From positions 186,001-250,000 of the forward strand of contig CAWGFM010000002.1 of the NCBI GenBank assembly GCA_963821935.1: DNA of 64,000 nucleotides. The letters run 5' to 3'. Below are positions 48,783-59,218 of the stretch, piece after piece. The first letter of the stretch is position 1; the number at the start of each line of letters is the position of its first letter. The translations under genes and the position numbers were made by a program. A model generated the notes under the pieces. It had not been told where the DNA came from. It did no database searches and was given only the letters and a program-made list of their open reading frames with translations. Source of the DNA: JAOUEA01 sp963821935 (GTDB lineage Bacteria > Actinomycetota > UBA4738 > HRBIN12).

Positions 48783-49399
48783 TTAGGGTTCACATCGAAC
48801 CGGGTTCCCCCCACGCTGGCGCCCAGCGACCGCAGCAGGGCGGTCTCCCGCTTGAACGTGTCGCGCACCGCGCGCAGCCGTTCGCCTGCCCCGGGCCTCT
48901 CCAGCAGCGCCTGGCGGTCCGGCAGCATGCCCGGCGTGGCGGCCGCCAAGCTCCAGCTGGCCGCGACCGGGTCGTGCGGCACGGCGGGCGCTTCGACGGT
49001 CTCGCCGGCGGCGGCCAGATAGGCGATCGCCGCTGCCAGCGCCGCCTCGACGTCATCGGTGCCGGCCCCGCCCTCGTCCGGGAATGGCTCCACCGACCAT
49101 GCGGGGTAGGGGGTCTCGGAGGTCTGCGCGATCAACGCCACCCGGTCGGTCGCCCTGACCCGGACCAGGCGCGTGTCGTCGGGAAGCGGCTCGTGGTCCT
49201 CCACCTGCACGGTCACCCCGACGCGATTGGCCTGGTAGCCGCCGCCCACCTCCTGCCCCTCCCTGATCGCCACGATCACGAACGGGCCGTGCGGCAGGAT
49301 CGCCTCCATCATCGCCAGATAGCGGGCCTCGAAGACCCGCAGGTCCATGCGCTGCAGCGGAAACAGCACCGTGTGCAGGGCGAACACCGGAAGATCCAC
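48779..49399 (-). CDS. LON substrate-binding domain protein
   Basis: 206 residues from GTG 49399. LPVFALHTVLFPLQRMDLRVFEARYLAMM is the typical start of the N-terminal LON (PUA-like) domain, followed by FVIVAIREGQEVGGG and RLVRVRATDRV. A helical C-terminal half follows. There is no AAA or protease domain, so it is a stand-alone LON-domain protein of unknown function. It converges on dnaE1 and overlaps its end by four bases. Confidence 0.85.
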   Translation of the reverse strand: MDLPVFALHTVLFPLQRMDLRVFEARYLAMMEAILPHGPFVIVAIREGQEVGGGYQANRVGVTVQVEDHEPLPDDTRLVRVRATDRVALIAQTSETPYPAWSVEPFPDEGGAGTDDVEAALAAAIAYLAAAGETVEAPAVPHDPVAASWSLAAATPGMLPDRQALLERPGAGERLRAVRDTFKRETALLRSLGASVGGTRFDVNPN

Positions 49400-49478
49400 C
49401 CCGTCATGATGCCACTCCGTGGCGCCATCCCCTGGCTCGTGAACGACGTATGGGTAGGGGACTGGTCCTGTCGGGCGA

Positions 49479-49508
49479 TTGGCCTCGACCGCTCGGATGT
49501 GATACCAA
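49479..49508 (+). promoter_or_regulatory. candidate promoter of the branched-chain ABC operon
   Basis: TTGGCC at 49479-49484 and TACCAA at 49503-49508 with an 18-base spacer, 36 bases before ATG 49544. The -35 and -10 are moderate matches only. Confidence 0.35.
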
Positions 49509-49543
49509 CCGGGCGATACAGGGGCTAGGAGAGAGGGGGCACC

Positions 49544-50881
49544 ATGAAGCACCGAAAGCTGCTCACGATGCTGGCCATCGTGAGCTCGCTCGCATTGGTC
49601 GCGAGCGCGTGTTCCAACGACGATGACGGAGGTGGCGGGACCGGAGAGACCGGGGCCACCGGGTCGGGCGAGGTCGATTGCACCACGGTGGAGTTCGGTT
49701 GTGTCGAGGTGGCATCGGGTGAGCCGATCTCGATCGGCACGCTCCAGTCCATCAGCGGTGACACCAGGAACCTTGGTCTCGACCAGCAGTACGGGGTCGA
49801 GCTCGCCGCCGACTACCTGGACAGCACGTTCGACGGGACCAACGGCCAGATCGCCGGTCACGACATCGACTTCGTGCACGAGGACGACGGCTGTTCCGCC
49901 GAGGGCGGACAGGCGGGCGCGCAGATCCTGGCTGCCAACCCACAGGTCGTCGCGGTCATCGGCACCAGCTGCTCGAGCGCGTCGCTCGGCATCGCGGACA
50001 AGATCCTGGCAGGCGAGAAGGGGATCCTCACCATGTCGTCGTCGGCGACGAACCCCGCGTTGACGACAGCCGGAACCCACGTGCCCGGCTACTTCCGAAC
50101 CGCGCACAACGACCGGATCCAGGCCGCGGTCGTGTCCCACTTCGCGGCGGAGGAACTGGGCGCGACGACCGCCGTCACCATCCACGACGAGAGCCCATAC
50201 ACCCAGGGTCTCACCGACGGCTTCTCGGCTAACTTCGAGGAAAGTGGCGGCACGATGATGTCCGACGAGGCGATCAACAGCGCCGACAAGGACTTCAAGT
50301 CGCTGCTGACCCAGATCGCACAGGACGCGCCCGACGTGATCTATGCGCCCGACTTCAACCCCGCCTGCGCCCTGATCGCGAAGCAGAAGGCCACGACGAG
50401 CGGCCTGGAGGACACCATCCTGCTGGGCTCGGACGGTTGCTCGGACGCCACGTACACCGAGATAGCGGGCGATTCTGCCAACGGTGTCTTCCTGTCCGGT
50501 CCGGACCTGACCGCGTTCTCCGGCGGCGACTTCTACTCCAACGAGTTCGTGCCTGCGTATGAGGAAAAGGTCGGCTCCGCACCGATCTCGGTGTTTCACG
50601 CTCACGCGTTCGACGCGCTGAACATCTTGGCGCAGTCGATCGAGGCGGTCGCCATCGACAACGGCGACGGTTCGCTGACGATCCCGCGCCAGGCGCTGAT
50701 CGACGAGGTCGAAGCCGTCGAAGGCTATGAAGGCGTCATCGGCACGCTCACGTGCACCGAGGACGGTGACTGCGCAACATCGGTCACGATCGGTGTCTAC
50801 GAGGTGCCCGACGTTGGATTCCTCGACCCTGCGGCCAAGCCGGTCTTCACCGAGACCTTGACGCTGGAAGAAGTCGCCTAA
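49544..50881 (+). CDS. branched-chain amino-acid ABC transporter substrate-binding lipoprotein
   Basis: 445 residues. A signal peptide MKHRKLLTMLAIVSSLALVASAC has the lipobox ASAC, and an acidic Gly-rich linker follows. The mature part is a LivJ-like (Peripla_BP_6) fold: GTLQSISGDTRNLGLDQQYG, VAVIGTSCSSASLGIADKI and GYFRTAHNDRIQ. It binds amino acids or related ligands outside the cell and feeds LivHMGF. GAGAGAGGGGG before ATG 49544 is the ribosome site. A strong hairpin between it and the permease should give extra copies of this protein. Confidence 0.88.
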   Translation: MKHRKLLTMLAIVSSLALVASACSNDDDGGGGTGETGATGSGEVDCTTVEFGCVEVASGEPISIGTLQSISGDTRNLGLDQQYGVELAADYLDSTFDGTNGQIAGHDIDFVHEDDGCSAEGGQAGAQILAANPQVVAVIGTSCSSASLGIADKILAGEKGILTMSSSATNPALTTAGTHVPGYFRTAHNDRIQAAVVSHFAAEELGATTAVTIHDESPYTQGLTDGFSANFEESGGTMMSDEAINSADKDFKSLLTQIAQDAPDVIYAPDFNPACALIAKQKATTSGLEDTILLGSDGCSDATYTEIAGDSANGVFLSGPDLTAFSGGDFYSNEFVPAYEEKVGSAPISVFHAHAFDALNILAQSIEAVAIDNGDGSLTIPRQALIDEVEAVEGYEGVIGTLTCTEDGDCATSVTIGVYEVPDVGFLDPAAKPVFTETLTLEEVA

Positions 50882-50900
50882 CAGCGGCGAAGATGACGGA

Positions 50901-50934
50901 ACCGCGGGCGGGGCGAACCAGCCCCGCCCGCGGT
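50901..50934 (+). terminator. intra-operon attenuator hairpin after the binding protein
   Basis: Perfect 14-base stem ACCGCGGGCGGGGC / GCCCCGCCCGCGGT with a 6-base loop (GAACCA), lying between the binding-protein and permease genes. Such hairpins commonly lower readthrough into the membrane components. Confidence 0.75.
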
Positions 50935-50962
50935 CTCCGTGTCACGACGCGGTAGGGGGAGC

Positions 50963-52066
50963 ATGGCCAACGACGCGGCACCGGCCTCAACCGGCGGGCG
51001 TTCGCTCGGCCGGCTCGAACGCCTCCCCACCCGCAAGATCGTCCTCACCATCCTCACGGTCGCGATCTTCGTGGTGGTCGGCGGGGGCATCTTCAAGACG
51101 TTCACGCTGCCTGCCGGCGAGCGACCGGGATTCGCGTTCCTGGCCAACCTGTTCGTGATCGGCCTGGCCCTGGGGTCGGTCTACGCGCTGATCGCGCTCG
51201 GCTACAGCCTCGTCTATGGCATCTTGCGCATGATCAACTTCGCCCACGGGGAGGTGTTCATGTTCGGGGCGTTCGCATCGTTCTTCTTCGCGAGCGCCTA
51301 TTCCCGGAGCGGCTTCCTCAACAGCCAGCCCATCATCGCGCTCGCGATCCTGTTCGTGTCGGGCATCGTGGTTTCGGTCGGGGTGGCGGTGCTGCTGGAA
51401 CGGGTCGCCTACCGCCCGCTGCGCAACGCGCCCAGGCTGGTGCCGCTCATCACCGCGATCGGTGCGTCGTTGTTCCTGCAGAACAGCGCGCAGGGATTCT
51501 TCGGCTCGCAAACTCGGGGCTACCCGCGTCCCTCGTTCCTGGAGGGAAGCATCACGATCGGCAGCGTCAGCTTCGACAAGATCGTTCCGGTCGTCGTCGT
51601 CACCTCGATCGTGGTGATGGTGGTGCTCGAGCTGTTCGTGCAACGCACGCGGACCGGCAAGTCGATGCGTGCGGTCGCCCAGGATCGCGAGATCGCGAGC
51701 CTCATGGGTATCGATGTCGATCGCGTGGTGGTGATCACGTTCATCATCGGCGGCACGCTGGCAGGCATCGCCGGTGTGCTCTACGCGCTGACCTTCGGCG
51801 TCGTGGGGGCCACCATGGGGTTCCTACCCGGTATCGCCGCGTTCACCGCGGCCGTGCTGGGCGGCATCGGCAGCATCCCGGGGGCCGCGATCGGCGGCTT
51901 GTCGCTGGGCATCGCCGAATCGGTGGGCCCGATCCTGCTCCTCAGCGGCTTCAATGTCCCCTCACCGTTCGAGCTGCGCGGCGTCGTGACGTTCTCGATC
52001 CTGGTGCTCGTCTTGATCTTCCGCCCGGGCGGGATCATGGGTACGGGCGAGGCGGAGAAGGTCTGA
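50963..52066 (+). CDS. livH: branched-chain amino-acid ABC transporter permease LivH
   Basis: 367 residues from ATG 50963 with AGGGGGAG just upstream. About eight helices. ALGYSLVYGILRMINFAHGEVFMFGAF is the LivH signature, and RAVAQDREIASLMGIDVDRVV is the EAA-like loop that docks on the ATPases. IAAFTAAVLGGIGSIPGA is also typical. An extra N-terminal helix (~28-48) precedes the usual core. Its stop shares one base with livM. Confidence 0.9.
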   Translation: MANDAAPASTGGRSLGRLERLPTRKIVLTILTVAIFVVVGGGIFKTFTLPAGERPGFAFLANLFVIGLALGSVYALIALGYSLVYGILRMINFAHGEVFMFGAFASFFFASAYSRSGFLNSQPIIALAILFVSGIVVSVGVAVLLERVAYRPLRNAPRLVPLITAIGASLFLQNSAQGFFGSQTRGYPRPSFLEGSITIGSVSFDKIVPVVVVTSIVVMVVLELFVQRTRTGKSMRAVAQDREIASLMGIDVDRVVVITFIIGGTLAGIAGVLYALTFGVVGATMGFLPGIAAFTAAVLGGIGSIPGAAIGGLSLGIAESVGPILLLSGFNVPSPFELRGVVTFSILVLVLIFRPGGIMGTGEAEKV

Positions 52067-53955
52067 TGCACGGCGACACGATCAAGCTGGCGGTCCGCGT
52101 GGGTGCCATCGCTGGCCTCGTCGTGTGGTTCCTGACGCTCGTCGGCATGATCGAGAGGCTCTCGGACCTATCGATCATCGGCACCGGTCTCACGATGGAC
52201 CAGGTCCTGATCTTCCTGCCCTCGGCCCTGGGCGGCTGGGTCGCCGTTCGCCCTCGCGTGGTCGCCGGCGAGCTCGTGTCGTTGTCGACGGTGTCCGCGC
52301 TGGTCGCCGGCCTGGCCGCCGGCCTGGCCGCCGGCGTCGTGGTCGCGGTCGGCCTCGGCATCGTCAACCTGATCGGTCCGGAATCGGTCCGGACAGTCTT
52401 CATCTCTATCTCACCGGCGACCTTGGACCAGCTGTACCTCGGGTTGGAGCCGCTGGTGGGCACCGCCGTGCTCGTGATCGGGATGACCGCGCTCGGGGGG
52501 GCCGCGGGTGCACTTCGGAGCCTGCCGGCATCGATCCACCGCCCGGTGGTGGCGGGTCTGGCCGGGGTCGTGGCCATGGCGCTGCTGGAGCGCGTGGTCG
52601 CCCCCGCATTCGACCAGACGGGCATCGAGAAGGACTGGCTCTACTCGAAGGCCAAGGGCGGGCTCGAGCTGACGGGGGCGATCGTGACCTTCGTGGTGGT
52701 CGCCGCGATCGTGCGGTTCGCGGTGCCCACGAAGCTCCACCGCATCCTACTGCCGGGCCGATCGCACGACCCCGTGGCGGCGGCGGTGCAGACCGAACCG
52801 GTCACCCACGGCGCGGACGGGGTCGCCGATCGTGAAGACTCCGAGGGCGACGGGCACCCGTTGGATCGCAGGCTCACCGCTCGGGGCCTCCAGATCATCG
52901 CGTGGCTCGTGATCGCCGGTCTGCTCGCATGGTTGCCCTACCTCGTCGGGCCCGTGGTCTCCCGCATCCTGGGGTTGGTGGGCATCTATCTGCTGCTGGG
53001 TCTCGGGTTGAACATCGTGGTGGGTTACGCCGGGCTGCTCGACCTCGGGTACGTGGCGTTCTTCGCGGTGGGTGCGTACTTCACCGCGATCCTCACCGGC
53101 GGCCAACGTGTGACGTTCCTGGGGTTCCGCCCGCCCGCGTTCGGCGCCGATCTGGACTTCTTCGTGGCCCTGCCGATCGTGGTAGCCATCGCAGCCTTCA
53201 TCGGTGTGTTGATCGGCGCACCGGTGCTGCGTCTTCGTGGGGACTACCTCGCGATCGTCACCCTGGGCTTCGGAGAGATCGCCCGGGTGATCTTCGGATC
53301 CACGTGGGCGGAAGGCCTGTTCGGTGGAGCGCTGGGCATGAGCGCCATCACGAACGCGCGGATCCCCGGGACGTCATACGAGTTCCAGAGCGACCCCGCC
53401 CACTTCTATTACCTGGTCCTTGCCTTCTGTCTGTTCGCCATCTTCGTGTCGTGGCGTCTGCAGATGTCCCGGATCGGCCGGGCATGGAACGCGATGCGTG
53501 AGGACGAGCAGGTCGCCGACGCGATGGGCATCTCCACGACGCGGTACAAGCTGCTGGCGTTCGCCATGGGCGGCGCGATCGGGTCCTTGGGCGGTGCGTT
53601 GTTCGCGGTGAGCCTGGGATCGCTGACGATCGCCAGCTTCCGGATCCTGGTCTCGATCACGGCGCTGGCGGTCATCATCCTGGGCGGCCTCGGCTCGATC
53701 CCCGGTGTCATCGTGGGCGCCCTGGTGCTGATCGGGCTGCCCGGACTGCTCACGCAGTTCGAGGACTTCCGGTTGCTGATCTACGGAGCCACGCTGATCG
53801 CCGTCATGTTGCTGCGGCCGCAGGGCCTGATCCCCAATGTGCGCAGGAGCCGCGAGCTGCAGGAGGACGAGCGGACGCAGGACCAGTGGGCAAAACACAT
53901 GCTGGAAGCCGACGCCACCGATGCGCCCCAGCCCGCCCAAGGGGGCATCTCGTGA
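52066..53955 (+). CDS. livM: branched-chain amino-acid ABC transporter permease LivM with long N-terminal extension
   Basis: 629 residues, clearly longer than the usual 300-430. The C-terminal ~340 residues are a normal LivM: GLGLNIVVGYAGLLDLGYVAFFAVGAY, RLRGDYLAIVTLGFGEIARVI, NAMREDEQVADAMGISTTRYKLLAFAMGGAIGS. The first ~260 residues add about five helices with GLAAGLAAG repeats and a polar linker; I recognise no family in them. Shares one base with livH and overlaps livG as GTGA. Confidence 0.88.
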   Translation: MHGDTIKLAVRVGAIAGLVVWFLTLVGMIERLSDLSIIGTGLTMDQVLIFLPSALGGWVAVRPRVVAGELVSLSTVSALVAGLAAGLAAGVVVAVGLGIVNLIGPESVRTVFISISPATLDQLYLGLEPLVGTAVLVIGMTALGGAAGALRSLPASIHRPVVAGLAGVVAMALLERVVAPAFDQTGIEKDWLYSKAKGGLELTGAIVTFVVVAAIVRFAVPTKLHRILLPGRSHDPVAAAVQTEPVTHGADGVADREDSEGDGHPLDRRLTARGLQIIAWLVIAGLLAWLPYLVGPVVSRILGLVGIYLLLGLGLNIVVGYAGLLDLGYVAFFAVGAYFTAILTGGQRVTFLGFRPPAFGADLDFFVALPIVVAIAAFIGVLIGAPVLRLRGDYLAIVTLGFGEIARVIFGSTWAEGLFGGALGMSAITNARIPGTSYEFQSDPAHFYYLVLAFCLFAIFVSWRLQMSRIGRAWNAMREDEQVADAMGISTTRYKLLAFAMGGAIGSLGGALFAVSLGSLTIASFRILVSITALAVIILGGLGSIPGVIVGALVLIGLPGLLTQFEDFRLLIYGATLIAVMLLRPQGLIPNVRRSRELQEDERTQDQWAKHMLEADATDAPQPAQGGIS

Positions 53956-54734
53956 GCGCCCTGCTGGAGGTCGCAGGCGTCTCGAAGCACTTCGGTGGCC
54001 TGTACGCGCTCAACGAGCTCGAGCTCCACGTCGACCAACACGAGATCGTGTCGGTGATCGGGCCCAACGGCGCCGGCAAGAGCACGGTCTTCAACGTCAT
54101 CACGGGCTTGTACACACCGGACGCCGGCGACGTGGTGTTCCGGGGCGATTCGGTGCTGGGCAGGTTGCCGAGCCAGGTGACGACGCTGGGCATCGCGCGC
54201 ACGTTCCAGAACGTGAAGCTGTTCCCCAACATGACCGTGCTGGAGAACGCCATGGTGGGCCAGCACTGCCGGACCAAGGCCGGGGTGTTCGGGGCCCTCC
54301 TCCGCACGCCCGCCACCCGGCGCGAGGAGCTGGCGATCCGGGAACGTGCGGCGGAAGCGTTGGGCTTCTTCGGCACCCGGCTGTCGGGCTACCGCCAGGA
54401 TCAGCTGGCCAGCGTGCTCTCTTACGCCAACCGTCGGCGATTGGAGATGGCCAGGGCCATGGCCACCGACCCCGAGCTGCTGTTGCTCGACGAGCCCACC
54501 GCCGGCATGAACCCGCGCGAGACCTTGGAGCTGCGCGATCACATCGTGCGCATGCGCGACGAGCGAGGGATCACGATCCTGGTGATCGAGCACGACATGC
54601 GTGTGGTCAAGGGCGTGTCCGACCGCGTCGTCGCCATGGACTACGGACAGAAGATCGCGGAGGGCACCTACGAAGAGGTGGCGCACGACGAGCACGTCAT
54701 CGAGGCCTACCTGGGCACCAAAGCCGCGGGATGA
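53952..54734 (+). CDS. livG: branched-chain amino-acid ABC transporter ATPase LivG
   Basis: 260 residues from GTG 53952 (GTGA overlap). Walker A GPNGAGKST, Q-loop in GIARTFQNVKLFPNMTVLEN, Walker B LLLLDEPTAGMNP, and the H-loop VIEHDM are intact. The signature sequence is unusual: family members read LSYGxQRRLE, here LSYANRRRLE, with Ala for Gly and Arg for Gln. It should pair with LivF to power LivHM. Confidence 0.9.
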   Translation: MSALLEVAGVSKHFGGLYALNELELHVDQHEIVSVIGPNGAGKSTVFNVITGLYTPDAGDVVFRGDSVLGRLPSQVTTLGIARTFQNVKLFPNMTVLENAMVGQHCRTKAGVFGALLRTPATRREELAIRERAAEALGFFGTRLSGYRQDQLASVLSYANRRRLEMARAMATDPELLLLDEPTAGMNPRETLELRDHIVRMRDERGITILVIEHDMRVVKGVSDRVVAMDYGQKIAEGTYEEVAHDEHVIEAYLGTKAAG

Positions 54735-55486
54735 GCGACGCCGAGCCGGCATCCGATGGCACCACGCAGGGCAAGCCGGTCCTGGAACTTCGCAACGTCA
54801 GCACCCACTACGGCATGGTCTCGGTGTTGCGGAACGTCGACATGGAGATCTACGAGGGCGAGATGGTGTGCCTGCTCGGCGGCAACGCCAGCGGTAAGAC
54901 CACGACGCTGAAGACGATCCTGGGGTACGTGGTTCCGTCCGAGGGCGAGGTCGTGCTGGACGGTGACGTCGTGAGCGGCCGGTCCACGACCGAGATCGTG
55001 CGGCGGGGCGTTTCCATGGTGCCCGAGAACCGGCGACTCTTCTCCGACATGACCGTGTCGGAGAACCTCGACATGGGCGCGTTCCAGCGGACCGATCCCG
55101 ACGGAGCCGAGCGCGATCGCGAGCAGGTGCTGGAGATGTTCCCGCGGGTACGCGAGCGGTTGAAGCAGAAGGCCGGCACCCTGTCCGGCGGCGAGCAACA
55201 GATGGTGGCCATGGGCCGGGCGTTGATGGCCGACCCGAAGGTGCTCTTGATGGACGAGCCGTCCATGGGGCTGGCGCCGGTGCTGGTCGACCAGGTCTTC
55301 GAGATCATCCAGTCGATCCGCGCGCTGGGGCGCACGGTGTTCGTGGTCGAACAGAACGCGAACATGGCGTTGTCGATCGCCGACCGGGGCTACGTCATCC
55401 AGACGGGCGAGGTGGTGTTGGCCGACACGGCCCAGAACCTCCTCGAGAACCCGCTGATGCGCGAGGCATACCTGGGTGAGCTCTGA
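54731..55486 (+). CDS. livF: branched-chain amino-acid ABC transporter ATPase LivF
   Basis: 251 residues, ATGA overlap with livG. Walker A GGNASGKTTT, RGVSMVPENRRLFSDMTVSENL with the Q-loop region, signature LSGGEQQMVAMGRAL, Walker B VLLMDEPSMGLAP, and VVEQNANMALSIADRGYV. All motifs are standard for LivF. It ends inside the start of the cyclodeaminase-like gene (11-base overlap), so that gene is probably on the same message. Confidence 0.92.
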   Translation: MSDAEPASDGTTQGKPVLELRNVSTHYGMVSVLRNVDMEIYEGEMVCLLGGNASGKTTTLKTILGYVVPSEGEVVLDGDVVSGRSTTEIVRRGVSMVPENRRLFSDMTVSENLDMGAFQRTDPDGAERDREQVLEMFPRVRERLKQKAGTLSGGEQQMVAMGRALMADPKVLLMDEPSMGLAPVLVDQVFEIIQSIRALGRTVFVVEQNANMALSIADRGYVIQTGEVVLADTAQNLLENPLMREAYLGEL

Positions 55487-56429
55487 GGGCACGGTGCCCG
55501 CGGAGCCCGGCGTGCCTCCCGAGTCGCTCCGTGTGGTCGATGCAGAGCAACTCCGGCGCGAGCTGACCTATCCGGTAGCGGTGGCCGCCCTGGAAGCGGC
55601 GTTCCGTGACCTCGACCCGGCAACGATCCTGGAGCGATCCCACGTCGAGACCCCAGCCGGGACGCTGCTCCTGATGCCGGCGGTGTCGCACGAGGCGGTG
55701 GGCGTCAAGCTCGTGACGATCTCGCCTGCGAACGCCCGAGCGGGACTGCCGACGATCCAGGCCTCCTACGTGGTCTTCGACGGGACGACGCAATCCGTGC
55801 GAGCGGTGTTGGACGGCTCCGCCCTCACGGCGATCCGCACCGCCGCCGTATCGGCACTGGCCACGGGCTACCTCGCCCCGGCCGAAGCATCTCGCCTCGT
55901 GGTCTTCGGCGCCGGTGTCCAGGCATCGGCGCACGTCGATGCGATGTGCGCGGTGCGCCCGATCGACGAGGTCGTGGTGGTGTCGAGGACGCGGGACACG
56001 GCACGCCGGCTGGCGGACCGGGTCGCGACCGGTGGGGGCATCCGAGCGCGGGTGGGCGAGCCGGCGGATGTCCGTGAGGCTCATGTGGTCTGCACGTGCA
56101 CCACCAGCTCGACGCCGGTGTTCGACGGAACCCAGTTGGCCCCCGGCACGCATGTGAACGCCGTCGGCACCTACACCACCGACGCTCGCGAGCTGGACGA
56201 GGCCGCCGTCTCGGAAGCCGGCATCGTCGTCGAGGATCGCGACGCCGCGGTGGCCGAGGCGGGTGACCTGGTCCTGGCGTTCGGCGACGTCACCGCCGAG
56301 CGGATCGACGCCGACCTGCGACAGCTGGTGCATGGCGCTTCGGTCGGGGGGCACCATTCGGTATTCAAGTCGGTGGGGCTCGCGATCGAGGACCTGGCCC
56401 TGGCGGGGGCCGGTTCCTGGGCCCGGTAG
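55476..56429 (+). CDS. ornithine cyclodeaminase / mu-crystallin family protein
   Basis: 317 residues from GTG 55476. TLLLMPAVSHEAVGVKLVTISPAN carries the substrate Lys, AVLDGSALTAIRTAAVSALAT the conserved Arg, VVFGAGVQASAHV the NAD loop, and HVNAVGTYTTDARELDE the late Asp region. The family includes ornithine cyclodeaminase, ketimine reductases and alanine dehydrogenase. The exact substrate cannot be told. Its place directly behind livF suggests it acts on an imported amino acid; rocD at 6-7 kb also uses ornithine. Confidence 0.85.
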   Translation: MSSEGTVPAEPGVPPESLRVVDAEQLRRELTYPVAVAALEAAFRDLDPATILERSHVETPAGTLLLMPAVSHEAVGVKLVTISPANARAGLPTIQASYVVFDGTTQSVRAVLDGSALTAIRTAAVSALATGYLAPAEASRLVVFGAGVQASAHVDAMCAVRPIDEVVVVSRTRDTARRLADRVATGGGIRARVGEPADVREAHVVCTCTTSSTPVFDGTQLAPGTHVNAVGTYTTDARELDEAAVSEAGIVVEDRDAAVAEAGDLVLAFGDVTAERIDADLRQLVHGASVGGHHSVFKSVGLAIEDLALAGAGSWAR

Positions 56430-56438
56430 GGTCGGCCG

Positions 56439-57158
56439 ATGTTCAGCGTGCTGCCGGCGATCGATCTCACACACGGTCGTCTCGGCGAGTACACCCCCGA
56501 CGGTCCTCGGCCGGTTCAGGACTTCGGGGGCGACCCGCTGGAGGCGGCTGCAACGCTCACTCGGCAGGGAGCGCGCTGGCTGCACGTGGTGGACATGGAT
56601 CTGGCGTTCACCGGCGAAGCCACCGGAGCCGGCGTGATGACGTCGATCCACGCTGCACACCCGGACGTCTCCTTGCAGTGCAGCGGCGGCGTCCGCGACC
56701 GGGAGGAGATCGATCGCATGCTCGCGGCGGGGGCGTCTCGGGTGGTCGTCGCATCGTCCGCGCTGGCGGCCGAGCAGGCGCTCGCAGGCGTCATGGACGA
56801 CCTGGGCGACCGGGTGGCCCTGGGCATCGAAGTCGCGAACGGACGCATCCGGTCACGAGGCCGGGGTGGCGTCGACCTCGATCTGATGTCGAGCCTCGGG
56901 TGGCTCACCGCGGCCGGGGCACGCGGCTTCGTGGTCACCGCGCTCGCCCGGGTGGGCTCCAGGCAGGGCCCCGACGTGGATGTCATCAAGCGGGTCGCGC
57001 GCACCGGTGTGCCCACCATGGCCGCCGGGGGGATCGGGTCGCTGGCCGATCTGGAGGCGGTCCACGCCGCCGGCGCCACCGGAGCGGTGGTGGGGCGGGC
57101 GGCCCTGGATGGATCGCTGGATCTGCGCGCGGCGTTCGCGTGGGCGGAGTCTCACTGA
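56439..57158 (+). CDS. divergent HisA/PriA-like isomerase in the trp region
   Basis: 239 residues, HisA-type barrel: VLPAIDLTHGR opens it, LHVVDMDLAFTG, CSGGVRDREEIDRML and MAAGGIGSLADLEAVHAAGATGAVVGRA are typical. Several key residues differ. The strand-5 acid is Glu (LGIEVANGR) rather than Asp, and the strand-6 TDxxxDG motif reads TALARVG, losing both Asp. In Actinomycetota PriA does both the HisA and TrpF steps. No trpF is visible here, and trpC-trpB-trpA follow, so this protein may be the phosphoribosylanthranilate isomerase. That is inference. Confidence 0.75.
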   Translation: MFSVLPAIDLTHGRLGEYTPDGPRPVQDFGGDPLEAAATLTRQGARWLHVVDMDLAFTGEATGAGVMTSIHAAHPDVSLQCSGGVRDREEIDRMLAAGASRVVVASSALAAEQALAGVMDDLGDRVALGIEVANGRIRSRGRGGVDLDLMSSLGWLTAAGARGFVVTALARVGSRQGPDVDVIKRVARTGVPTMAAGGIGSLADLEAVHAAGATGAVVGRAALDGSLDLRAAFAWAESH

Positions 57159-57213
57159 GGGAGCGCCGCCCGACACCGAACGCACACGCGCACTGACTAC
57201 ACTTGGCGGCTCC

Positions 57214-58001
57214 ATGGGCTTCCTCACCGATCTCACGCTCCGTCTGCGCGATGACCTCGCGTGCGACCCGCTCGATGAGGGCGCACTCATGGCGCGGGCG
57301 GCAGCGCAGCCGCCCGCGCGCGACTTCGCAGCGGCACTGTCGGCTCGTGCGGGTATCCCCGCCGTCATCGCCGAGGTGAAGCGAGCCTCACCGTCGGTCG
57401 GAACCATCGCCGGGGGAGCGGACGCGACGTCCATGGCCAGCGCGTACGAGGCGGGCGGTGCGGCCGCGATCTCGGTCGTCACGGAGCCACACCATTTCCA
57501 GGGGTCGCTCACCGATCTCGACGCGGTCCGCGCCATGGTGGGGATCCCCGTGCTGCGCAAGGACTTCCTGGTGCATCCGGCGCAGGTGATCGAGGCGCGT
57601 GCTCACGGCGCCGACGCGATCCTGCTGATCGCCGCGTGCTGCTCCGACGCCGAGCTCGCCTCGCTGCGCTCCATCGCCTCCGATCTCGGGCTGGGCGTCC
57701 TGCTGGAAACGCACAGCGACGACGATCTCGATCGGGCGCTGGACACGGATGCCTCGGTGATCGGGGTGAACGCCCGCGACCTGGAAACGCTCGCGGTCGA
57801 CGTCGATGCAGCCCTCGAGCGCATCGCTCGCATCGGACCCGGACGGGTCGCCGTCATGGAGAGCGGCGTCGCCGGCAGGGCCGACGTTCTGGCGGCCGCC
57901 TCGGCGGGTGCCGACGCCGTCCTGGTGGGCGAGGCGCTCATGCGCACGACGGACCCTCGCGCGCTGCTCCACGATCTGACGATGCGAGAGGAGTCGATCC
58001 C

Positions 58002-58005
<4 letters not shown>
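57214..58005 (+). CDS. trpC: indole-3-glycerol-phosphate synthase
   Basis: 263 residues from ATG 57214; TACACT at 57198-57203 could give it a short-leader promoter of its own. AEVKRASPSVGTI (Glu, Lys), VLRKDFLVHPAQVIEARAHGADAILLI, GVNARDLETLAVD, and VMESGVAGRADV are the IGPS motifs with the catalytic Lys and Glu. It closes the indole ring in tryptophan synthesis. Stop overlaps the trpB start (ATGA). Confidence 0.93.

Positions 58006-59217
<1,212 letters not shown>

Positions 59218-59218
<1 letters not shown>

Noticed and set aside
52300..52340. Short tandem repeat (GCCGGCCTG units) in livM
   Set aside because: It simply encodes the GLAAG repeats of a membrane helix and is not a separate element.
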